A stretch of 64,000 nt of DNA, taken from Winogradskya consettensis (lineage in GTDB: Bacteria; Actinomycetota; Actinomycetes; Mycobacteriales; Micromonosporaceae). Location of the stretch: assembly GCF_018332715.1 (NCBI RefSeq), contig NZ_BOQP01000001.1, positions 62,001-126,000 of the forward strand, written 5' to 3'. This document shows, piece by piece, positions 17,432 to 25,825 of this stretch. Positions within the stretch are counted from its first letter, which is position 1; each line of letters begins with the position of its first letter. The position numbers and the translations under genes are program-made. Under the pieces are notes generated by a model that saw only the letters and a program-made list of their open reading frames with translations, was not told the DNA's origin and searched no databases.

Positions 17432-18662
17432 CCGCTTCCTGCCAGGCCAGTGCCGGGACCAGCTGGCCGATCTCGACCTTGCTGAGCTTGTTCTCCACGA
17501 TGGTGCGTACGGCGGCGTTGTGCAGGCCGAGGTACTGCGCCGGCTTGCGGGAGACCGCGGCGGTGAAGATCTTGCCGACGGGGGCGTCGGAGAAGAACGA
17601 GTTCTGGAAGCCGGTCACCGCCGGGTCGTCGTAGAGCGCGGGTACGGACGGCAGGTTGCCCGTCTCCTTGAAGATCCGCAGCTGCTGGGCGGGCGCGGTG
17701 AGCCAGGCCGCCAGCGCGTACGCCTCCTTGGGGTGGGAGCTCTGCTTCGGCACGGTCAGCCACGAGCCGCCCCAGTTGCCGGAGCCGCCCGGGACGGCGG
17801 TGACGTCCCACTGCCCGCGGGTGGCCGGGGCGTTCTGCTGGATCAGGCCGAGCACCCACGCGGGGCAGGTCAGCGTCGCGAACCGGCCGCCCTGCAACGC
17901 CGCCATCCACTGGGCGTTGAACGCCACGTACTTCGCCGACTCGCCGGACTCGATCATGTCGACGGTCAGGTCCCAGGCGGTGCGGACGCCGGGCTTCTGG
18001 TCCATGACGAGCTTCTCGTCGCGGTCGTAGTACGCGGTGGGCTGCTGGGCCAGGATCTGGTTGTAGATGTTGCTGGCCGCGTCGGTCCACTTCACCGGCA
18101 GGTCGGCGGCCTGGAAGCGCTGACCGGCGGCGATGTACTTCTCCCACGTCGGCCACAGCTTCGCCACCGATTCGCGGTCGGTGGGCAGCCCGGCGGCCTT
18201 GAACAGGTCGGGGCGGTAGCACATGGCCAGCCCGCCGACGTCGGTCCCGAGCCCCATCTGGCCGGTTCCGTCGGCGCTCAGCGTGGCGTCCCATTTCCAG
18301 GGCAGCCAGTTGCTCTTCAGGTCACCGGCGCCCAGGTCGAGCAGGTTGACGAAGTCGGCCGAGCGGTTGCGGAACTCGACGACGTAGCCCTCCTCGACGG
18401 CGACCACGTCACCGGTGCCCCTACCCGCGTCGAGACGCTGGGTGAGCAGCTCGTGGTGCTTGGTGAACGCGGTGACCCGTTCGACGACGCGCAGCTCGGG
18501 GTGGGCGGCCTCGTACTCGCGCAGCAGCGTCTTGTAGCCGAAGCTGCCGAAGTCGTCGATGGTCAGCGTGATCCTCTTGTCGTCGGCCGCTCCCGTGGTG
18601 CCACAGCCGGCCAGGGCGGTGAGCAGGGTGAGACCGGCGACGAGTCTGCGTACTCGGTTCAT
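17406..18662 (-). CDS. Extracellular solute-binding lipoprotein, carbohydrate ABC type, orphan
   Basis: A 418-residue family 1 (sugar-type) solute-binding protein. It has a lipoprotein signal with lipobox LTALAGC (cleavage before Cys20), then an ITLTIDDFGSFGYKTLLREYE start and the PGGSGNWGGSWLTVPK ligand-binding loop typical of maltose/sugar binders. The ATG overlaps the stop of the GGDEF-EAL gene (TCATGA region, ATGA overlap). No permease or ATPase genes are nearby, so it either uses components encoded elsewhere or acts as an extracellular sensor for the coupled signalling protein. Confidence 0.85.
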   Translation of the reverse strand: MNRVRRLVAGLTLLTALAGCGTTGAADDKRITLTIDDFGSFGYKTLLREYEAAHPELRVVERVTAFTKHHELLTQRLDAGRGTGDVVAVEEGYVVEFRNRSADFVNLLDLGAGDLKSNWLPWKWDATLSADGTGQMGLGTDVGGLAMCYRPDLFKAAGLPTDRESVAKLWPTWEKYIAAGQRFQAADLPVKWTDAASNIYNQILAQQPTAYYDRDEKLVMDQKPGVRTAWDLTVDMIESGESAKYVAFNAQWMAALQGGRFATLTCPAWVLGLIQQNAPATRGQWDVTAVPGGSGNWGGSWLTVPKQSSHPKEAYALAAWLTAPAQQLRIFKETGNLPSVPALYDDPAVTGFQNSFFSDAPVGKIFTAAVSRKPAQYLGLHNAAVRTIVENKLSKVEIGQLVPALAWQEAVSEAQAVK

Positions 18663-20611
18663 GACGCTGCCACCTCGGAGGCGCTGGAACGGGCCAGTTG
18701 CCAGGCGGACAACCAGTTGGGGACCTTGCCGGCGGGCATCGGGCGGCACAGGGCGTACCCCTGCAGGCCGTCGACGCCGAGTGCGATGAGCCGGTCGGCG
18801 CTCGCCCGGCTCTCGACCCCGACGACGACGCTGGTCAGGCCGAGGTCGGCGGCGATGCGGACGAGACCGGCGACGATCCGCTCGGCGGCCAGGCTCTCCG
18901 GGAGCAGCCGGACCAGTTCACGGTCGATCTTGAGCCGGCTGACCGGCGCGCGGGCGACGGTCAGCCAGTGGGTGGTGCCGGCGCCGACGTTGTCGAGCCC
19001 GACGGCGATGCCGGTGTCGGCGAGCCGGGTCAGCGCGGCGGCCACCCGGGGCGGGTCGGCGGCGAGCGTGGCCTCGCGGAACTCGATGCTCAGCGCCGAC
19101 AGTGGCAGCCCGGCCGTCTCGGCGATGCCGGTGACCAGCTCGGGGAGGGCGTCGTCGACGAGGTTCTGGGTGGCGAGGTTCACCACCAGGCGTACGTCGT
19201 GGCCCGCGGAGCGCCAGCCGGCAGCCTCGGCCGTCGAGGTGCGCAGCATCCACTCGGTGAGCGGGTGGATGAGCGAGGTCTGCTTGACGGCGGGCAGGAA
19301 GTCGCTCGCGGTGAGCAGCCCGTACTCCGGGTGGTTCCAGCGCAGCAGGGCCTCGAGGTCGCGGACGTCGCCGGCGGCGGTGAAGATCGGCTGGTAGTGG
19401 AGTTCGAGCTGGCCGTCCTCCAGGGCGTTGCGCAGCTGGGGGAGCAGGGTGACGTGCATGCCGCCCGCTTCGGGGCCGGTGTCCGCCGGGTCGTGGCGGA
19501 CCACGCCGCCGCCGCGCTGCTTGGCGCGGTACATGGCCTGGTCGGCGCGTTGCAGCAGGGTGCTCAGATCCGTGCCGTCGGCGGGGGCCAGCGCCACGCC
19601 GATGCTGGCGCCGACCTCGACGGTCAGGCCGTCGAGGACGACCGGGTGGCGGACGGCCTCGGACACGGCCTGCGCGACGGCCAGCGTGCCGGCGGTGCCG
19701 GTGCGGGGCAGCAGCACCGCGAACTCGTCGCCGCCGAGCCGGATGGCGGTCCCGGCGCCCTGGCAGGCCCGGTCGATCGCCGCCGCGACGGCGGCGAGCA
19801 GCTGGTCACCGGCGTGGTGCCCGAGCGAGTCGTTGATCCCCTTGAAGCCGTCGAGGTCGAGCAGGAGCAGGCCGGCCGGGCGTGCCTCCGTGGCGTGTGC
19901 CAGCGCGGGGACGGCCGCCCGGCGCAGCTTCTCGCGGTTGCCGAGACCGGTGAGCGGGTCGTGCACGGCGGCGTGGTCCTGGTCGCGTTGCCGGCGCCGG
20001 ACCAGCAGCACCCCGGCGATCGCGACCAGCAGCACGAACAGCCCGCCGCCGTAGAGCAGGTGGGTGGAGCGGGCGATCGAGGTGTCGACCCCGCGGCGGG
20101 GGAGCAGGACCACGGCGAGCGCGTCCACGATCCCGTCGCCGTTGGCGTCGTACGGGTAGCTGACCGCGAGCAGCTTCTCCCCGGTGCCCGGATCGGTGGC
20201 GCTGGCGGCGGTGGGATGCCCGACCAGGGCCGCGGCGCGCCGGGCGGCGGTGAGCGGGCCGGCGAGCTGGTGGTCGAAGTCGGCGTAGACGAGCCGGTCG
20301 TCGGTGAGCGACCAGATCATCAGGCCGCGCAGTTCACCCTTCTGCTGCAGCAGGACGACGTCGGTATCGAGCTGGGCGCGGTTGGCGGGGTGCAGCCGTA
20401 CGGTGATGTCGTCGAGCGTGACGCTGCGGTCGATGACCAGCGAGCTGATGATCACGACGCCCTGCAGCGCGCTGTCCAGCGTGCGGGTGCGGATCTGCTG
20501 TTCGAGGGCGTAGACCCCGGCACCGAGCGTGGCCAGCACGACGACGAGCACGGCGAGCAGCACGCGCCAGGACGTCAGGGCGCGTGGCTGAGTTCCGCGT
20601 CGGGGGGCCAC
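18659..20611 (-). CDS. Membrane GGDEF-EAL protein (c-di-GMP cyclase with degenerate phosphodiesterase domain)
   Basis: About 650 residues from the GTG at 20611, chosen because the longer frame runs into tetR. Two transmembrane helices (about 12-34 and 187-207) bracket an extracellular sensor. The GGDEF domain keeps RLGGDEFAVLL and so can probably make c-di-GMP. The EAL domain keeps EALLRW, the VNLATQN Asn and KIDRE, but the usual DDFG reads DNVG and AEGVE reads VVGVE, so metal binding and hydrolysis are likely impaired. It is coupled by a 4-base overlap to the lipoprotein gene. Confidence 0.85.
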   Translation of the reverse strand: MAPRRGTQPRALTSWRVLLAVLVVVLATLGAGVYALEQQIRTRTLDSALQGVVIISSLVIDRSVTLDDITVRLHPANRAQLDTDVVLLQQKGELRGLMIWSLTDDRLVYADFDHQLAGPLTAARRAAALVGHPTAASATDPGTGEKLLAVSYPYDANGDGIVDALAVVLLPRRGVDTSIARSTHLLYGGGLFVLLVAIAGVLLVRRRQRDQDHAAVHDPLTGLGNREKLRRAAVPALAHATEARPAGLLLLDLDGFKGINDSLGHHAGDQLLAAVAAAIDRACQGAGTAIRLGGDEFAVLLPRTGTAGTLAVAQAVSEAVRHPVVLDGLTVEVGASIGVALAPADGTDLSTLLQRADQAMYRAKQRGGGVVRHDPADTGPEAGGMHVTLLPQLRNALEDGQLELHYQPIFTAAGDVRDLEALLRWNHPEYGLLTASDFLPAVKQTSLIHPLTEWMLRTSTAEAAGWRSAGHDVRLVVNLATQNLVDDALPELVTGIAETAGLPLSALSIEFREATLAADPPRVAAALTRLADTGIAVGLDNVGAGTTHWLTVARAPVSRLKIDRELVRLLPESLAAERIVAGLVRIAADLGLTSVVVGVESRASADRLIALGVDGLQGYALCRPMPAGKVPNWLSAWQLARSSASEVAAS

Positions 20612-20649
20612 GGTGGTGAGATCGACACCACGGCGGCCAAGTTGAGTAA

Positions 20650-21231
20650 CTAGCCGATTACAGCGAGTGCTCGGATGCCGGCGGCGACCTGTTCCGCCGA
20701 CGGTGCCCGCGCCGGGTCGATCAGCCACTGGATCATCACGCCGGACATCAGTGCCATCGCGACGGAGCCGACCGAGCGTACGGTGCCGTCGTCCAGGCCC
20801 TCCTCCTCGCGCCCGGTGAGCATGGCCGCGAGGCCGCTGCGGCCCTGCTGCATCCCGTCGGCGATCTGTCCGCGCAGCTCGGGGCTGTGCTCGCTCTGGA
20901 TCATCGCCTCGATGCTGGCCAGCCAGGTCGCGCGGTGGGTCTCCAGGGTGCTCAGCGTCCGCCGCCAGTAGCTCACCAGCGGATCACCGTACTCGTCGCC
21001 GCCGCCGGTGGCCAGCGCTGCCCCGACGGCGTCGCCCCACTCCTCGATCGCGCTCAGCATCGCGGCGTTCAGCAGGCCCTGGGTGGAGCCGTAGTGGTAG
21101 CCGATCGAGCCCAGGTTGGCGCCGTCGGACGCGGCCACGATGTCGCGCGCCGTGGTGTGCGCGTAACCCCTCTCCGAGAGGCACCGCTTCGCGCCCTCGA
21201 GCAGTTTTTCGCGTTGACCCATGGTTGCCAT
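20650..21231 (-). CDS. TetR-family transcriptional repressor
   Basis: A 193-residue regulator with an N-terminal helix-turn-helix (TTARDIVAASDGANLGSIGYHYGST) and a C-terminal ligand-binding domain. The start may be the ATG at 21231 or at 21222. It is divergent from the flavin monooxygenase gene, and a 9-bp palindrome between them is the obvious operator, so it probably represses both genes until a substrate or drug binds it. It lies 38 bases upstream of the GGDEF-EAL start on the same strand. Confidence 0.9.
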   Translation of the reverse strand: MATMGQREKLLEGAKRCLSERGYAHTTARDIVAASDGANLGSIGYHYGSTQGLLNAAMLSAIEEWGDAVGAALATGGGDEYGDPLVSYWRRTLSTLETHRATWLASIEAMIQSEHSPELRGQIADGMQQGRSGLAAMLTGREEEGLDDGTVRSVGSVAMALMSGVMIQWLIDPARAPSAEQVAAGIRALAVIG

Positions 21232-21238
21232 CCTAGGT

Positions 21239-21269
21239 TCTATACAAACGTGTAAGACATTTGTATAGT
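21239..21269. promoter_or_regulatory. TetR operator overlapping two face-to-face promoters
   Basis: CTATACAAA (21240-21248) and TTTGTATAG (21260-21268) form a perfect 9-bp inverted repeat with an 11-base spacer. The plus-strand promoter reads TATACA (21241-21246), 17 bases, TATAGT (21264-21269), which ends six bases before the monooxygenase ATG. The minus-strand TATAGA (21244-21239) ends seven bases before the tetR ATG at 21231. Both transcripts could therefore be leaderless and both would be blocked by a repressor on the palindrome. Confidence 0.8.
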
Positions 21270-21275
21270 ACGAGC

Positions 21276-22460
21276 ATGACTCAGCGATCCGTACTGATCT
21301 CAGGAGCCGGCCTCGCCGGACCGGCCCTCGCCTACTGGCTGCACCGGCACGGGCTGCGCGCCACGGTCGTCGAGCGGGCCCCGGCCCTGCGCGACGGCGG
21401 CTACAAGGTCGACATCCGGGGCGCCGCGACCGAGGTGCTCAAGCGGATGGGCCTCTACGAGCAGGCGCGGGCGGCCGACACCGGCATGCAGACCGTCACC
21501 TACGTGAAAGCCGACGGCGGCCGCATCGCCACCCTCGACGCCGACCTGCTGATGGGCCGGCGCGGCGACGACCTCGAGGTGATGCGCACCGACCTGACCC
21601 GGATCCTCCACGACGCGACCGCGGCGGACACCGAATACCTGTTCGGCGACTCGATCGCCGTGCTCGACGAGGACGCCGACGGGGTCACGGTGACGTTCAC
21701 CAGCGGGCTGATCCGGCGCTTCGACCTGGTGGTGGGTGCCGACGGGCTGCACTCGAAAACCCGGCGGGCGGCGTTCGGTGAGGTGCCGTTGCGACACCTG
21801 GGGGCGTACATCTCCATCTTCGACGTCCCGGAAGATCTCGGCCTGGACCGGGAGGAGGTCTTTTTCAGCGCACCCGGGCGAATGGTGTTCGCCTACAGCA
21901 CCGGGCCCGGCATTCCGGCGAAAGTGGGCATGATCTTCGCGTCGCCCGAGCAGTCGTTCGCGGACCCGCGGGCGGAACTGCGGAAACGGTTCGCCGCAAT
22001 GGGGTGGCGGGTCGGCGAATTCCTGGCCGCGCTCGACGGCGTCGACGACCTGTATTTCGACTCGCTGAGCCAGGTGGAGATGCCGCGCTGGTCACGCGGG
22101 CGGGTGGTGCTGCTCGGCGACGCCGCCTACTGCCCGTCCCCCTCATCCGGGCAGGGAACGAGCCTCGCGCTGGTCGGCGCGTATGTGCTGGCCGATGCGC
22201 TGGCTTGCGCCGACGGGCATGAAGAGGCGTTCTCGCTTTACGAGAGCGGGCTCCGGGCGTACGTGGAAAAGAACATGGCCTATGGCCGCAAGATGGCGTC
22301 GGACATGGTGCCCGGCGGGCGTCTCCAGATCGGTTTCCGCAATTACGGCATGCGGACCCTGCGTTTCAACCCCTGGAAACGGCAGATCATCGACATGGTG
22401 ACCCGGCCTCTGCAGGAGGCCGCTAATGCCGTATCGCTTCCGCGAGATGCGGCGGCATAG
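21276..22460 (+). CDS. FAD-dependent monooxygenase (PHBH fold)
   Basis: A 394-residue flavoprotein hydroxylase. It has the Rossmann motif SGAGLAGPALAYWL, the DG motif VVGADGLHSKTR, and the GD motif VVLLGDAAYCPSPSSGQG. The family (para-hydroxybenzoate hydroxylase fold) includes TetX-type tetracycline oxidases and aromatic hydroxylases; the TetR neighbour suggests an inducible response to a small molecule, but the substrate is not known. The ATG at 21276 probably begins a leaderless mRNA. Its last 38 bases overlap the remnant tail of the convergent EF-G-like gene. Confidence 0.9.
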   Translation: MTQRSVLISGAGLAGPALAYWLHRHGLRATVVERAPALRDGGYKVDIRGAATEVLKRMGLYEQARAADTGMQTVTYVKADGGRIATLDADLLMGRRGDDLEVMRTDLTRILHDATAADTEYLFGDSIAVLDEDADGVTVTFTSGLIRRFDLVVGADGLHSKTRRAAFGEVPLRHLGAYISIFDVPEDLGLDREEVFFSAPGRMVFAYSTGPGIPAKVGMIFASPEQSFADPRAELRKRFAAMGWRVGEFLAALDGVDDLYFDSLSQVEMPRWSRGRVVLLGDAAYCPSPSSGQGTSLALVGAYVLADALACADGHEEAFSLYESGLRAYVEKNMAYGRKMASDMVPGGRLQIGFRNYGMRTLRFNPWKRQIIDMVTRPLQEAANAVSLPRDAAA

Positions 22461-24065
22461 CTTCATGCCGGACATGGGTACGCGTAAAGCTGCCCCCGCC
22501 CGACGTCAGCGCCCGCAACTCCACCGCATACCGGACCAGCTCGGCGGCCTCCCGCAGGTCCACCACCGGATATCCGGCGATCAGGCCACGGGCTCGGTGC
22601 CCAGCTCGACACCGCCGGCCCGGAGCCGGTCGAGCACCACCTCGGCGTGCGACTCGCCCATGCACCAGAGCACCAGCTGGCGGGTGTCCGGGTTGCGGTC
22701 CAGCCGCAGCGTCGGATCACCGGCCACGAGCTGGGCGAGGTTCTTGGCCAGCGCGTCCTCGTCGGAGCGCGACCGGGCCACCACGGCGATCGGCAGCAGC
22801 GGCTCCGGCATGCTCCACGGCTCCATGAGCAGGGGCTGCTCCTTGCCGGAGAGGGTGTCACCGGTCTCCGCGCTGCCCGACTCGGTGATCGCGCAGATGT
22901 CGCCGGCCACGCAGAGACCGACCTCGCGCAGCTGGGCGCCGAGCGGGGAGTAGACGTGCGCGATGCGCTCGTCGGCGTCGTGGTCGGGGTGGCCGCGCTC
23001 TTCCAGGCCGTGCCCGGAAGCGTGCACCACCTGCTCGGGGCGCAGTGTGCCGGAGAAGACCCGCACGAGCGAGACGCGCCCGACGTGCCGGTCGATCGTC
23101 GTCCTGATCACCTCGGCCACGAGCGGGCCGTCCGGGTCGCAGGTCAGCGGGGGCAGCGGGCTGCCGTCCACCCCGGTCACCACCGGCAGGTCGTGCTCCA
23201 TCGGTGTGGGCGCGGCGTTGACCAGGCCGTCCAGCAGCGCGTCGAGCCCGACACCGGTCGCTGAGCAGACTGGGATGACCGGGTAGAACGTCCCCCGGGC
23301 CACGGCCTTCTCCAGGTCGGGCACGAGCGTCGCGGTGCTGATCAGCTCGCCCGCGACGTACGTCTCCATCAGATCCTCGTCCTCGCTCTCGGCGATGATC
23401 GCCTCGATGAGCAGGTCGCGGTCGTCCTTGATCGGCATCAGGTGGGCCTGCTCGAACTCGGCCTCGCGCGGCGGATAGCCCGTCGAGTAGTCCAGCACCC
23501 GGAGCGTGACCAGGCCGATCAGCCCGGCGATCTCGGCGCCGTCGTCGCCCAGCATCGGCTGGTAGATCGGCAGCACGTTCTCGCCGAACGCGTCCTGGCA
23601 GTCCTGCAGCGTCTGCTCGTAGTCGGCGCGCGGATGGTCCAGCCGGGTGATGACAACCGCGCGGGGCATCCCGATCGCGGCGCACTCCTCCCACAGCGTG
23701 ACGGTCGACTCGTCCACGCCGTCGGCCGCCGAGACCACGAAGAGCGCGGCGTCCGCGGCCCGCAGGCCGGCGCGCAGCTCCCCGACGAAGTCGGCGTATC
23801 CGGGGGTGTCGAGGAGGTTCACCTTCACCCCGTCGTGCACGAGCGGGGCGCAGGAGAGGGTCACGGAGCGTTGCTGGCGCACGGCGGCGGGATCGTGGTC
23901 GCTCACCGTGGTGCCCTCGGCCACCGAGCCTGCGCGGCTGATCGTGCCGGTCGCGGCGAGCAACGCCTCGACCAGCGTCGTCTTTCCCGCACCTGAGTGA
24001 CCGACCAGCACCACGTTGCGTACCGTGCTGGGGTCGGTCGTGCCTTCCTGGGGCTTCTGCGCCAT
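22423..24065 (-). pseudogene. EF-G-like translation GTPase, internally deleted and frameshifted
   Basis: The open part (22581-24065, 494 residues, ATG after AGGAGGAGTG) has the G domain (GHSGAGKTT, DTPGYADF, TRLDHP), domain II and much of domain III, stopping after GVELGTEPVA. Related EF-G-like proteins are about 700 residues. In the next frame downstream, sequence matching two separate C-terminal EF-G pieces continues: RGLIAGYPVVDLR (domain IV), then joined directly to ELVRYAVELRALTSGGGSF and the end HLAEAIRH (domain V), stopping at 22423. Two deletions and a frameshift explain this. Domain IV, needed for translocation, is lost. The truncated GTPase might still be made. Confidence 0.8.
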
Positions 24066-24261
24066 CACTCCTCCTCGAGTGGGCATTCTTCCGGACCTGG
24101 GTCCACCGCTCCGATGTAAGGGCGACCTTCATGGATCTGACACCCTCCGCGGTTGGAGCCGCGACCCTCGGTGATGGTGGCGGCGCGCTGTATGACGATC
24201 CGGCGACGCGTGACGCACGCCGTACCGGCTGCGGCCGGGGCGCCGTTATGGTGGGACGGCC

Positions 24262-24930
24262 ATGGCAAAGATCGTGAACGTGACCGCCCGTGCCGTCGTT
24301 TCGTACGGCGTCAATCCCATCTCCCGTTTCCTGCTGCGTATCGGCGTCACGCCGAACGCCGTCACCGTCGCCGGCACCGTCGGGGTGCTGTTCGGCGCGT
24401 GGCTCGGCTCCCAAGGCGAGCTCCTCTGGGGCACCATCGTGGTCACCGCGTTCGCGCTCACCGACGCGCTCGACGGCACGATGGCCCGGATGCGCGGCAG
24501 AGGCGGCCACTTCGGCGCCCTGCTCGACTCGTCGATGGACCGCATCGCCGACGGCGCCGTCTTCGGCGCGGTCGTCTACTACATGGCCAGCGAGGGCAAC
24601 CCCTACGGTGGCCTCGTCGCGGCGCTCGTCTGCCTCGTCGGCGGCCAGGTCGTCTCCTACGTGAAGGCCCGGGCGCAGAGCCTCGGCCTCAATGCGGACG
24701 TCGGCATCGCCGAGCGCCTCGAACGGCTGCTCATCCTCGGTGTCGGTGGTCTGCTCGGCAGTGCGGGCCTGGAATGGGGCCTGCCGGCCGCGCTCTGGGT
24801 GCTCGCGGTGCTATCCGTGATCACCGTCTTCCAGCGGCTCATCCACGCCTCGAAATCGGACAACCCCAGCGCTGAGCCGCCCGCACCGGTCGGGGCGGCG
24901 CCGATCCCGCCGGCCAGGGATGTGCGGTGA
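24262..24930 (+). CDS. pgsA: Phosphatidylinositol phosphate synthase (CDP-alcohol phosphatidyltransferase)
   Basis: A 222-residue membrane enzyme that joins CDP-diacylglycerol and inositol phosphate to start actinobacterial phosphatidylinositol synthesis. The CDP-alcohol phosphotransferase motif DG-x2-AR-x8-G-x3-D-x3-D is complete (DGTMARMRGRGGHFGALLD, then SSMDR). About six hydrophobic helices follow the usual pattern and the tail is Pro-rich. A TATGGT box at 24247-24252 may be its -10. It overlaps the acyltransferase gene by four bases, and the order pgsA-acyltransferase-pimA matches mycobacterial Rv2612c-Rv2610c. Confidence 0.95.
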   Translation: MAKIVNVTARAVVSYGVNPISRFLLRIGVTPNAVTVAGTVGVLFGAWLGSQGELLWGTIVVTAFALTDALDGTMARMRGRGGHFGALLDSSMDRIADGAVFGAVVYYMASEGNPYGGLVAALVCLVGGQVVSYVKARAQSLGLNADVGIAERLERLLILGVGGLLGSAGLEWGLPAALWVLAVLSVITVFQRLIHASKSDNPSAEPPAPVGAAPIPPARDVR

Positions 24931-25817
24931 AGGACCGGCTCACCGAGCTCGGTTATGCGGCCGGGTGGCGGCTGACGCGGATGTTGCCGCTATCTGCCGC
25001 CCGGGCGGTGTTCAACCTCGGCGCCGACCGGGGGGCGAAGGGCAACGGGCCCGGCGTTCAGCGGCTGCGGCGCAACCTGCGCCAGGTGGTCGGTCCCGCG
25101 ATGGCCGACGCCGAGCTGGACGAGCTGGTCCGGGCCGCCGTGCGGTCCTACGCGCGCTACTGGATGGAGGCGTTCCGGCTTCCGTCGCAGTCGAAGCAGG
25201 ACTTCCTGCGTGACTTCGAGCTCGTCGAGGCCGAGGAGTTCCTCGGGGTGCTGGCGCAGGGGCGCGGCGTGATCCTGGCGCTGCCGCACACCGGCAACTG
25301 GGACGCGGCCGCTGCCTGGGTGGTATCGAACGGGTACAAACTGGTCACCGTCGCCGAGCGGCTCAAGCCCGAGGGGCTGTTCGAGCGCTTTGTCGCGTAC
25401 CGCGAGAAGCTCGGCATGGAGGTCATCCCGCTCACCGGCGGGCAACGGCCTCCGCTCGATGTCCTGGCCGAGAAGGCCACCCAGGGGTACGCCGTAGCGC
25501 TGCTCGCCGACCGCGACCTCACCAAGAGCGGCGTCGAGGTCGAGTTCTTCGGCGGCCGCACGCGCATGCCACCCGGGCCGGCGCTGCTCGCGATCCGCAC
25601 CGGGGCACCGCTCTACGCCGCCGACCTCTGGTTCACCGAGACGAAGACGATGGGCCGGATCCGCCGCGTCGAACCGGCCACCGAAGGCGCCCTCGACGTG
25701 CGGGTCAAACAGACGACCCAACGGCTTGCCGACGCGTACGCGCTGGGGATCGCCGACCACCCGCAGGACTGGCACATGCTGCAGAAACTGTGGCTCGGCC
25801 AGAGCGCCCGGGTCTAG
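24927..25817 (+). CDS. Phosphatidylinositol mannoside acyltransferase (PatA-like)
   Basis: A 296-residue lysophospholipid-type acyltransferase related to LpxL/HtrB. The catalytic HxxxxD motif is HTGNWD near residue 118, followed by LLADRDLTKSGVEVEFFG and the PPGPALLAIRTGAP segment. The GTG start overlaps the pgsA stop (GTGA). In mycobacteria the corresponding gene, Rv2611c, acylates the mannose of phosphatidylinositol mannosides at the cytoplasmic face of the membrane. The gene order supports the same role here. Confidence 0.9.
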   Translation: MKDRLTELGYAAGWRLTRMLPLSAARAVFNLGADRGAKGNGPGVQRLRRNLRQVVGPAMADAELDELVRAAVRSYARYWMEAFRLPSQSKQDFLRDFELVEAEEFLGVLAQGRGVILALPHTGNWDAAAAWVVSNGYKLVTVAERLKPEGLFERFVAYREKLGMEVIPLTGGQRPPLDVLAEKATQGYAVALLADRDLTKSGVEVEFFGGRTRMPPGPALLAIRTGAPLYAADLWFTETKTMGRIRRVEPATEGALDVRVKQTTQRLADAYALGIADHPQDWHMLQKLWLGQSARV

Positions 25818-25825
25818 GGGCGGGC

